NCBI GenBank assembly: GCA_007693555.1
Contig: REDJ01000073.1
Span: forward strand, 1 to 33,200
Reading direction: 5' to 3'
Length of the DNA stretch: 33,200 bases
From: Bacteroidota bacterium
GTDB lineage: Bacteria > Bacteroidota > Bacteroidia > Bacteroidales > UBA7960
This document shows positions 22,346 through 29,685 of this stretch, in pieces (position 1 is the first letter of the stretch; every line of letters starts with the position of its first letter). The position numbers and the translations under genes are program-made. Below the pieces are notes generated by a model. The model was given only the letters and a program-made list of their open reading frames with translations. It was not told the origin of the DNA and ran no database searches.

Positions 22346-24655
22346 GTGTTGAAATTTTATGAGGAGTGGTATCCCATAAATAACAAATATGTTTCAAAAG
22401 TGTCAGAACCCGATAAAATAGCATTGCAAAACCTCAATGAGGAGCAGGAGCGCCGCGAAATTCTCAAACAGTACCGTGCGCTTTTGTCTTCTTGCCGGCC
22501 AACTACAACAACTGAGGACAGGAAAAAAATCCGTCAGGCCTTCAACTTTGCCTTAACTGCACACAAGGATCACAGGCGCAAAAGTGGAGAACCTTATGTT
22601 CTTCATCCTATAGCTGTGGGTCAGATAGCAGTGCAGGAAATCGGCCTGGGAGCTACCAGCGTAGTATGCGCATTGTTGCATGATGTAGTGGAAGACACAG
22701 ATTATACTCTTTCTGATATCCATGATTATTTTGGTGAGGAAGTGGCCAGGGTCATTGACGGTCTTACCAAAATTTCTGATATTTTTGACCAGACAACTTC
22801 CGTGCAGGCTGAAAACTTCAGGAAAATGCTTCTTACTCTTTCGGATGATGTGAGGGTGATTTTGATTAAACTTGCTGACAGGCTGCACAACATGCGCACG
22901 CTCGACTCTTTACCCCCAAAAAAGCAGTTAAAAATTGCCAATGAAACCTTATACCTGTTTGCTCCCCTGGCACACAGATTGGGGTTTCATGCTATTAAGA
23001 GTGAACTTGAAGACCTCGCTCTGAAATATACCGACTCCGATATATTTAACTCCATTTCTCAAAAACTGGTTGATTCAGAAGAAGAGCGAAACCGGTTTAT
23101 TGCCAACTTTACCTATCCAATTAGAAAAGCGCTGAATGAACAAGGTCTGAATTATAAAATACTTGGTCGTACCAAATCTATCAGCTCTATCTGGGGGAAA
23201 ATGAAAAAACAGGAAGTACCTTTTGATGAGGTCTTTGATATATTTGCTATCCGTGTGATAATTGACACTCCCGAGAGAAGAGAGAAGGCAGACTGCTGGA
23301 GAGCCTATTCTATCGTAACAGATATTTACCGCCCAAATCCTGACAGACTTCGCGACTGGATATCAACCCCTAAGGCCAATGGCTATGAATCGCTCCATAC
23401 CACAGTTATGAGCAGACAGGGAAAATGGGTAGAAGTGCAAATACGCAGCAAAAGAATGGATGAGGTTGCCGAAAAAGGGTATGCCGCACACTGGAAGTAT
23501 AAAGAATCGAAAACAGGTGAAAGTGGCATCGACAAATGGCTCAATCGTATACGGGAAATCCTTAAAACCTCCGAGAAAGATGCACTGGATTTTATCGAGG
23601 ACTTCAAACTTAACCTGTTTTCTGATGAGATTTTTGTATTTACTCCCAAGGGAGAATTAAGAACACTGCCTATAGGCTCCACAGCCCTTGACTTTGCTTA
23701 TTCCATTCATAGCAAGGTGGGTGACCAGTGTTTGGGTGCAAAGGTCAATCATAAGCTGGTTCCTCTTAGCCATCCTTTAAAAAGTGGAGACCAGATTGAA
23801 ATCATTACTTCTGTAAAGCAAAAACCCAAACCAGATTGGCTCAATTATGCTACAACAGCCAGGGCAAAAGGTAAAATAAAATCTGCCCTGAAAGAAGAAC
23901 GGAAAAAAATTGCAGAAGATGGAAAAGAAAAGCTTGACAGAAAGCTAAAGCAATTAAAAATTGATAATACACCTGAAAATATTCAGAAGCTTGTCAATTA
24001 TTTTAAAATGCAGGCTCCCATCGATCTGTATTATGATTTTGCGATTGATAAGCTTGATATTAAAGACCTGAAAAACTATCTTTCGGACCAGGACAAAGGA
24101 GGAATTTTCAGTATTCTCAAGAATCCTTTTGCCAAAGGTGCAAAAAGCGAAGCGCTGGAAAAAGAAGGAATTGATCCCATAAGGCAAAAACTCAAAGAAA
24201 AACCAGATACTTTACTCATAGGAGATGGATTGGAGGCATTGGATTATACACTTTCACCCTGCTGCAACCCTATTCCCGGCGATGATGTATTTGGCTTTGT
24301 TACAATCAATGAAGGAATAAAGATTCATCGCAATAACTGCCCCAATGCAGTGCAGTTAATGTCGAAATTTGCTTATCGTATCATAAAAGCAAAATGGTAC
24401 ACCGGAAAATCCATTGCATTCCTTTCAGGGATAAAAATAAGGGGAATCGACGATATGGGAATTCTCAACAATCTCACCAATCTCATTTCAAGTGAGTATA
24501 ACCTTAATATTCGCTCAATCAATATTGACAGTAATGCCGGTACATTTGAGGGTACCGTGATGATTTATGTCAATGATACTCAGCACCTTAATAACCTCAT
24601 CGGGAAAATCAAAAAGATTAAAGGAGTTAAGCAGGTTTCCAGAATAGGGAAATAA
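22346..24655 (+). CDS. rel: Bifunctional (p)ppGpp synthetase/hydrolase of the Rel/SpoT family
   Basis: A 769-residue RSH enzyme that makes and degrades the stringent-response alarmone. The HD hydrolase domain (about 60-200) keeps H87, H112-D113, E116-D117, D178 and N182, so it should be active. The synthetase domain (about 260-380) has FDIFAIRVI, NGYESLHTT and WVEVQIR. TGS (about 420-480), a Cys-containing zinc-finger-like region (SPCCNPIPGDD and NNCPNA) and a C-terminal ACT domain follow. The start is unusual: an in-frame stop at 22337 leaves only GTG (22346) or TTG (22349), as no ATG occurs before the HD domain is complete. It follows ppx after 90 bp and precedes fur. Confidence 0.96.
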   Translation: MLKFYEEWYPINNKYVSKVSEPDKIALQNLNEEQERREILKQYRALLSSCRPTTTTEDRKKIRQAFNFALTAHKDHRRKSGEPYVLHPIAVGQIAVQEIGLGATSVVCALLHDVVEDTDYTLSDIHDYFGEEVARVIDGLTKISDIFDQTTSVQAENFRKMLLTLSDDVRVILIKLADRLHNMRTLDSLPPKKQLKIANETLYLFAPLAHRLGFHAIKSELEDLALKYTDSDIFNSISQKLVDSEEERNRFIANFTYPIRKALNEQGLNYKILGRTKSISSIWGKMKKQEVPFDEVFDIFAIRVIIDTPERREKADCWRAYSIVTDIYRPNPDRLRDWISTPKANGYESLHTTVMSRQGKWVEVQIRSKRMDEVAEKGYAAHWKYKESKTGESGIDKWLNRIREILKTSEKDALDFIEDFKLNLFSDEIFVFTPKGELRTLPIGSTALDFAYSIHSKVGDQCLGAKVNHKLVPLSHPLKSGDQIEIITSVKQKPKPDWLNYATTARAKGKIKSALKEERKKIAEDGKEKLDRKLKQLKIDNTPENIQKLVNYFKMQAPIDLYYDFAIDKLDIKDLKNYLSDQDKGGIFSILKNPFAKGAKSEALEKEGIDPIRQKLKEKPDTLLIGDGLEALDYTLSPCCNPIPGDDVFGFVTINEGIKIHRNNCPNAVQLMSKFAYRIIKAKWYTGKSIAFLSGIKIRGIDDMGILNNLTNLISSEYNLNIRSINIDSNAGTFEGTVMIYVNDTQHLNNLIGKIKKIKGVKQVSRIGK

Positions 24656-24833
24656 TAAACTTTTTGATTTGTAAATCGTTTAACATCAGAAGAAAAGATT
24701 ATTTATTTATAATCATTTCAAATAACAAAAAGATTTTATATCTTTATGGCTTGTTTTTAAAGTTATTGTTAACAGTGGTTTTATGTTTTGAATGTTAGCA
24801 TTTTACAGATATGAAAAGCATCTGACAATGTAT

Positions 24834-25304
24834 ATGAAAGATCGTAAAAATGAACCCGAAGCTCTGGAAACTGTAAAAAAAATTTTTGCAGCATATCTGG
24901 AAAATAACGGGCACAGGAAAACACCAGAACGATTTACAATTCTAAGGGAAATTTATCTTACCGATGGGCACTTTGATGTGGAATCACTGTACATCAAAAT
25001 GAAGAATAATAAATACCGGGTAAGTCGGGCAACGTTATACAATACCATTGAATTGCTGCTCAATTGTAACCTGGTTATCAAACACCAGTTTGGTAAAAAC
25101 GTTGCCCAGTTTGAAAAATCATATAAATACAGACAGCACGATCATCTTGTTTGCACCGAATGCGGAAAAGTACTCGAGTTCTGCGATCCCCGCCTTCAGG
25201 AAATTCAAAATTCCATAGAAAACCTCATGGGTTTTAATGTGAATCACAGGTCATTTACATTTTACGGTCTGTGCAAAAACTGTGAGAAACTGAAAAGTAA
25301 CTGA
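24834..25304 (+). CDS. fur: Fur-family metal-responsive transcriptional regulator
   Basis: A 156-residue regulator: winged-helix DNA-binding domain (about 15-85, with [14 protein letters not shown] and [15 protein letters not shown]) and dimerisation domain with the metal motifs [12 protein letters not shown] and a C-terminal CKNC pair, giving the structural zinc site. It should repress iron or other metal uptake genes when loaded with metal; Zur or PerR cannot be fully excluded. The frame opens at 24792, with further ATGs at 24828 and 24834. I prefer 24834 because family similarity begins just after it. It lies between rel and purA, an order I recall from other Bacteroidota. A hairpin terminator follows. 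Confidence 0.88.
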   Translation: MKDRKNEPEALETVKKIFAAYLENNGHRKTPERFTILREIYLTDGHFDVESLYIKMKNNKYRVSRATLYNTIELLLNCNLVIKHQFGKNVAQFEKSYKYRQHDHLVCTECGKVLEFCDPRLQEIQNSIENLMGFNVNHRSFTFYGLCKNCEKLKSN

Positions 25305-25363
25305 TTAGATTAAAGTTTTGTATCAATTCTTCCTTTAAGATAGGTCAGTTTTATAAAATCGAT

Positions 25364-25371
25364 TACTTTTG
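25364..25371 (+). promoter_or_regulatory. Candidate purA -7 box lying upstream of a terminator
   Basis: TACTTTTG matches TAnnTTTG exactly. A transcript starting near 25377 would pass straight through the hairpin at 25383-25409 before the purA start at 25437, so either the box is fortuitous or the hairpin acts as an attenuator. Confidence 0.35.
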
Positions 25372-25382
25372 ACCTAAATATT

Positions 25383-25409
25383 AAAGCCGGTTATTCACGG
25401 CTTTTTTTA
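25383..25409 (+). terminator. Intrinsic terminator after fur or in the purA leader
   Basis: AAAGCCG (25383-25389) pairs with CGGCTTT (25398-25404) and T residues continue to 25408. It lies 79 nt after the fur stop and 28 nt before the purA ATG. Confidence 0.8.
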
Positions 25410-25436
25410 TGTTTAATCCCCAAATGAATTTTCTCA

Positions 25437-26741
25437 ATGATATCTAAAAAAAATAAGGCAGATGTACTCCTTGGCCTCCAGTGGGGCGATGAAGGAAAAG
25501 GAAAGATTGTAGATGTTTTAACACCTGAGTATAATGTTGTTGCCCGATTTCAGGGTGGTCCCAATGCAGGGCATACATTGGAGTTTGATAATAAAAAATA
25601 CATTCTGCATACTATTCCTTCGGGGATATTTCACGCCGATAACGTAAATCTTATTGGAAATGGAGTGGTAATTGACCCGATGATATTCAATAAGGAATTG
25701 ATAAGTATTAACCTCCCGTTGAAAACCATAAAAAACCGCTTGTTGATTTCGCGCAAAGCCCATCTTATTATACCTTCTCACAAACTACTGGATGCCGCGC
25801 TGGAGCATTCAAAAGGTGAATCAAAAATTGGCAGTACGCTTAAAGGAATCGGACCTGCCTATACGGATAAAATTGCCCGCAGTGGTTTACGCCTTGGTAA
25901 TCTTTTACAAAGTGATTTTCGCGAACAATACGCTATTTTAACAGAGAGCCACCTTCATAAAGCCAGAGCCCTTGGTTTTGATACAGATACTGTGAAGCTT
26001 GATGGATTGACTTTTAACGAGTATGAAAAAAAATGGTTTGAAGGAGCTGAGATTCTGAAACAGTTTCCGATGGTTGATTCTGAGCTGTTTGTAAATAATG
26101 CCCTCAATGACGGTTTGAAATTTCTTGCCGAAGGAGCGCAAGGTTCACTTCTTGATATAGACTTTGGTTCTTATCCTTTTGTTACATCATCCAATACAAT
26201 TGCAGCAGGTGCATGCACCGGGCTGGGCCTTGCACCTTCATCCATTGGTAAAGTTTACGGAATATTTAAAGCTTATTGCACACGTGTTGGCAGCGGACCA
26301 TTCCCAACGGAATTGTTTGATGAAAACGGCCATATTCTCCGAAAGGAGGGCAATGAATTCGGCTCAACAACAGGAAGGCCCCGCAGATGCGGATGGCTCG
26401 ATCTGCCCGCTCTTCGTTATAGTGTGATGATAAATGGTGTAACCTCTCTTATCATGACAAAAGTTGATGTGCTCAATGGCTTTGATGAGTTTAATGCATG
26501 CATAGCCTATATATACAAGGGAGGTGAAATTGATTACATCCCATTTGAATATGATTCCGAAGAAATCAAGCCTGTTTATAAAACATTCAAAGGATGGAAA
26601 GCAAGCCTTGAGAAATTCGAAAAATATGACGAGTTACCACAAACCTTACTGGACTATATCAAATATATTGAGGATTTTACAGGTGTGAAAGTTTCCATCT
26701 TATCAACCGGTCCCGACCGCTCTGAAACCATTATGAAGTAA
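25437..26741 (+). CDS. purA: Adenylosuccinate synthetase
   Basis: A 434-residue cytoplasmic enzyme that joins IMP and aspartate using GTP, the first committed step to AMP. Family motifs are complete: LGLQWGDEGKGKIVD with the catalytic Asp, GGPNAGHT with the catalytic His, GSTLKGIGPAYTDK, the EGAQGSLLDIDFGSYPFVTSS block, GSTTGRPRRCGW and the guanine-binding TKVDVLNGF. Length is normal. The ATG at 25437 is followed by a polar leader of seven residues before the P-loop-like strand. It ends in a double terminator. Confidence 0.98.
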   Translation: MISKKNKADVLLGLQWGDEGKGKIVDVLTPEYNVVARFQGGPNAGHTLEFDNKKYILHTIPSGIFHADNVNLIGNGVVIDPMIFNKELISINLPLKTIKNRLLISRKAHLIIPSHKLLDAALEHSKGESKIGSTLKGIGPAYTDKIARSGLRLGNLLQSDFREQYAILTESHLHKARALGFDTDTVKLDGLTFNEYEKKWFEGAEILKQFPMVDSELFVNNALNDGLKFLAEGAQGSLLDIDFGSYPFVTSSNTIAAGACTGLGLAPSSIGKVYGIFKAYCTRVGSGPFPTELFDENGHILRKEGNEFGSTTGRPRRCGWLDLPALRYSVMINGVTSLIMTKVDVLNGFDEFNACIAYIYKGGEIDYIPFEYDSEEIKPVYKTFKGWKASLEKFEKYDELPQTLLDYIKYIEDFTGVKVSILSTGPDRSETIMK

Positions 26742-26745
26742 TTGT

Positions 26746-26780
26746 AAAAGTGTGGTCAGCATATTCAATTACACTTTTTT
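26746..26780 (+). terminator. First hairpin after purA
   Basis: AAAAGTGT (26746-26753) pairs with ACACTTTT (26771-26778), with T residues continuing. It begins 5 nt after the purA stop. Confidence 0.7.
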
Positions 26781-26800
26781 GCTTTTTTAAAAAAACTGTT

Positions 26801-26842
26801 ACAGGATGCATCTGCTAATCAGCAAATTGCATCCTGTTTTTA
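26801..26842 (+). terminator. Second, strong terminator after purA
   Basis: ACAGGATGCA (26801-26810) pairs perfectly with TGCATCCTGT (26828-26837), and inside it TGCT (26813-26816) pairs with AGCA (26821-26824). A T run follows. Tandem terminators insulate purA from the rubrerythrin gene. Confidence 0.88.
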
Positions 26843-26916
26843 TTTAAACTGATTATAAATTGCAGAAAATCAGAACTTTCCTTGTGTTTTAGTGGTACTT
26901 AATACTCTAAATCCAC

Positions 26917-26924
26917 TAATTTTG
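26917..26924 (+). promoter_or_regulatory. Rubrerythrin -7 box
   Basis: TAATTTTG is a perfect TAnnTTTG about 80 nt before the start codon. No TTG at -33 spacing and no TTAACA-type repeat at 20 nt. Confidence 0.4.
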
Positions 26925-27003
26925 AATCCTGAGGATAATGCAGAAATATAAGGGAAAATATTGTCTGTCAGTTTTTTATTCATTACAATAATAGCACAAG
27001 ATT

Positions 27004-27582
27004 ATGGAAAAAAGCATTAAAGGGACACAAACCGAAAAGAATCTTCTCAAATCATTTGCAGGAGAATCTCAGGCCGCACGTCGTTATGAGATGTACGCGA
27101 AAATTGCCAAAGAAGAGGGCTATGAGCAAATAGCCGGTTTTTTCATTGAAACTGCCAATCATGAAAGAATGCACTCCAAAAGATTTTATGAATACCTCGA
27201 AGGAGATATGGTGGAAATTACTGCTTCCTATCCTGCCGGAAAGTTGGGTACAACTGCAGAGAATTTAAAAGGAGCTGCTGCCGGAGAAAATGAAGAATGG
27301 ACAAAGTTATATCCTGAATTTGCCCGGATTGCCGAGGAAGAGGGATTCAAACGGATAGCCACCACATTTAAAATGATTGCCGAGGCTGAAAAAAATCATG
27401 AGGAAAGATATCTGAAGTTACTCAAAAGAGTAGAAGACGGTTCGGTATTTCAGCGTCCAAAAAAGACCAAATGGTACTGCCGGAAGTGCGGTTATATTTA
27501 TGAGGGGGAAAAGGCGCTTAAAAACTGCCCAACCTGTCAGCATCCACAGGCTTACTTTGAAGAGTGGGTTGAGAATTACTAA
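27004..27582 (+). CDS. rbr: Rubrerythrin
   Basis: A 192-residue cytoplasmic diiron peroxidase that reduces hydrogen peroxide in anaerobes and microaerophiles. The N-terminal four-helix domain carries the iron ligands E21, E54/H57 (ANHERMH), a Glu at 97-98 and E129/H132 (AEKNH). The C-terminal rubredoxin-like domain has C159, C162, C175 and C178 ([10 protein letters not shown] and NCPTCQHP) for the electron-donating Fe(SCys)4 site. Length and domain order are standard. It is a single-gene unit bounded by terminators. Its presence suggests an organism with an anaerobic or low-oxygen life style. Confidence 0.97.
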   Translation: MEKSIKGTQTEKNLLKSFAGESQAARRYEMYAKIAKEEGYEQIAGFFIETANHERMHSKRFYEYLEGDMVEITASYPAGKLGTTAENLKGAAAGENEEWTKLYPEFARIAEEEGFKRIATTFKMIAEAEKNHEERYLKLLKRVEDGSVFQRPKKTKWYCRKCGYIYEGEKALKNCPTCQHPQAYFEEWVENY

Positions 27583-27600
27583 AACTCCGTTGACTGGATA

Positions 27601-27645
27601 AAAAAAAGAGATTGCTCCCACTTTGCAGAGTAATCTCTTTTTTTT
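27601..27645. terminator. Bidirectional terminator between rubrerythrin and the degV fusion
   Basis: GAGATTGCTC (27608-27617) pairs with GAGTAATCTC (27628-27637) with one G-U pair. An A run on the left and a T run on the right make it work for both convergent transcripts. Confidence 0.9.
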
Positions 27646-27664
27646 ACAGGTGGTTGCAGGTTTA

Positions 27665-29503
27665 TTATTCCATCATCAGGGCCACTCCCACGGCACCAAG
27701 TCCGGCACTTATAGCCAGTACGGGTGAGACTTCCATAATGTATTCAGGTTTCATACCTGTAATAGCTTCCACTTCCTTTGCATACCATTCTGCAGTTTCC
27801 GGATCTCTTGCGTGCACAATACTGTAACCCCATACCTTTTTATCGCCAATATATTTTCTCACGTGATTGAGAGTTTTTTTCAGGCTGCCTTTGTAGCTGA
27901 ATGCCTTGTCCAGAAGAGCTGCTTTTCCATTCTCATCAATGGAAACAATGGGTTTGGCGTTAAGCATAGAACCAATAAATCCTTTTGCAGGGCTTACTCT
28001 TCCACCTTTAACAAATGACTCAAGAGATCTGGCACCCACATATATTTTGCTTTTCCCAATCCACTCCTGCGATTTTTCGATGATTTCATCATGGGGCATA
28101 CCCTTTTCAATGGCACGGGCAATTCTTAACGCAATCAGCCCGAAAGCAGCACTGGTTTGTTTTGAATCCAGAACATCTATGCGTTTATCTTTATTATCCC
28201 GAATTATGCTTTCCGCTGCTTTTTTGCTGTTTGAAAAAGTACCGCTCAAAATGTTTGAGATATGCACGGCAATGATAGATTCGTAGTGAGTTGAAAGGTA
28301 ATTCAGGGTGTTACTGATGTCCTTGATGCCGGGTTGGGCAGATGTGGGATACACATCTGAAGTTTTCAGCAAGTCGAAGAATTTATCCTGTGTAATGGTA
28401 AGCCTGTCAAGAAACTGGCTTTCACCAAAGAATACGTTCAATGGGATAACATGAATCTGATGATGATCAATTACTTCTTTAGGGATATCGCAGGTAGAAT
28501 CCACCACAAGGGCAATATCATGTTTGCGGCGATAGGCAATATCATTTTGCTTAACCATATCATCCACCTTTTGATATAGCACTGTGCTTACATCCGCCAG
28601 ATGGGCAAAAATTACCTCAGGCTCATTTGTATGAATATGAATGCGCATTCGTGTTTCAGGACCGGCCATAACAAGGGAGTCACCCTTTTCGCTCAGGAAT
28701 TCCTTAACAGCTTCTTTGTTAGTTTGGTTTAGTGAAATAAGCGCTTCTGTACAAAATCTGTAATCACCTTCTTCGTGCTCCTCAAAAATACTTGCATCCT
28801 GCTCAATCGGTGTAGTTTTGAAGCTTAAAATCTTTTTTACGTTTTCTTTTTCGAAAATCTGGGTTATACCCTCCAAAAAGATCACAAAACCCTGGGCTCC
28901 GGCATCCACAACGTTTGACTTTGCAAGAATTTTTAATTTTTCAGGTGTTCTTGCCAGCGATTCACGAGCTTTTGATAAAGATTCTTCCATCAACTGCTCA
29001 AAAGTTTCATATTTATCTTTTACTGTGTAAATAAATTCGGCCCACTCTCTTAAAACAGTGATGATTGTGCCTTCAACAGGATTTGCTATGGCCTGGTAGG
29101 CATAATTGACAGCTTTGTTCATTGCATCGGCAAAAGACTGTAATGTAATTTCTTCCCGATCCTCAATTTCATTGCTTACACCGTAAAGAAACTGTGCAAT
29201 GATGATACCCGAGTTACCGCGCGCACCCGTTAAAGCAGCTTCGGCAATGGCAGCAGATGTATGCTTGATATTATTGCTGGGAGTAGTATTTTCTATGATA
29301 GACCTGAATGTGGAGGCCAGATTGGTACCGGTATCTGCGTCCGGTACCGGAAAAACATTTATTTTATTGAGCATTTTCTGGTTTTCAAATACGTTAAATG
29401 CGCCTGCCAGAAAACTGTAATACAACCTTTTGCCATCTAATACACTCTCTTTTCCAGTAATTTTGGTTTGATTTGTCATCTTGTTTTTTTGTTTGATAAT
29501 CAT
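27665..29503 (-). CDS. DAK2-DegV fusion: putative single-chain fatty acid kinase (FakA + FakB)
   Basis: A 612-residue fusion. The N-terminal DhaL/DAK2 kinase domain (about 20-215) holds the Mg-ATP motif NVFPVPDADTGTN (D55, D57). A middle domain like that of FakA follows (about 240-320, with FCTEALISL, GDSLVMAG and IHIHTNEP). The C-terminal DegV/FakB domain (about 325-612) has VVDSTCDIP, PTSAQPG, SNILSGTF and KGGRVSPAKGFIGSMLNAKPI, the fatty-acid-binding signature. FakA phosphorylates fatty acid bound to FakB, giving acyl phosphate for phospholipid synthesis; in Firmicutes they are separate proteins. A second ATG at codon 9 (29479) is an equally good start. A full Bacteroidota promoter lies just upstream. 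Confidence 0.88.
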   Translation of the reverse strand: MIIKQKNKMTNQTKITGKESVLDGKRLYYSFLAGAFNVFENQKMLNKINVFPVPDADTGTNLASTFRSIIENTTPSNNIKHTSAAIAEAALTGARGNSGIIIAQFLYGVSNEIEDREEITLQSFADAMNKAVNYAYQAIANPVEGTIITVLREWAEFIYTVKDKYETFEQLMEESLSKARESLARTPEKLKILAKSNVVDAGAQGFVIFLEGITQIFEKENVKKILSFKTTPIEQDASIFEEHEEGDYRFCTEALISLNQTNKEAVKEFLSEKGDSLVMAGPETRMRIHIHTNEPEVIFAHLADVSTVLYQKVDDMVKQNDIAYRRKHDIALVVDSTCDIPKEVIDHHQIHVIPLNVFFGESQFLDRLTITQDKFFDLLKTSDVYPTSAQPGIKDISNTLNYLSTHYESIIAVHISNILSGTFSNSKKAAESIIRDNKDKRIDVLDSKQTSAAFGLIALRIARAIEKGMPHDEIIEKSQEWIGKSKIYVGARSLESFVKGGRVSPAKGFIGSMLNAKPIVSIDENGKAALLDKAFSYKGSLKKTLNHVRKYIGDKKVWGYSIVHARDPETAEWYAKEVEAITGMKPEYIMEVSPVLAISAGLGAVGVALMME

Positions 29504-29549
29504 TATGTATTCTGATTTTCAAAATACATAACCTGCTTGTCCGAGCCGG

Positions 29550-29581
29550 CAAAGATAGTTCATATTTAATAACTAACCCAA
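29550..29581 (-). promoter_or_regulatory. Promoter of the DAK2-DegV gene
   Basis: On the minus strand TTG (29581-29579), 21 nt, TATCTTTG (29557-29550): both elements of the Bacteroidota consensus at allowed spacing. The start should be near 29544, about 40 nt before the first ATG. Confidence 0.65.
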
Positions 29582-29606
29582 AAAAGTTAAACGGATATTT
29601 AATCTC

Positions 29607-29658
29607 AAGTCAAAAAAACCATGGGTTTGATTTTGTAAACCCTAATTATTTTTGACTT
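29607..29658 (-). terminator. Terminator of the fused E1 gene
   Basis: Outer arms AAGTCAAAAA (29607-29616) and TTTTTGACTT (29649-29658) are perfectly complementary, with inner arms GGGTTT (29623-29628) and AAACCC (29637-29642). On the minus strand the inner stem is followed by a T run (29618-29612). It begins 28 nt past the E1 stop. Confidence 0.75.
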
Positions 29659-29685
29659 TTGGAATGATAATTAATAATTGTTAAA

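Noticed and set aside
24679-24774. Two more TTAACA hexamers between rel and fur (24679-24684 and 24769-24774)
   Set aside because: Neither has an 11-bp-phased partner, nor a TAnnTTTG 20 nt downstream. They show that the lone hexamer is not informative.
27906-28286. 126-codon frame antisense to the DAK2-DegV gene
   Set aside because: Shadow of conserved DegV codons; no domain.
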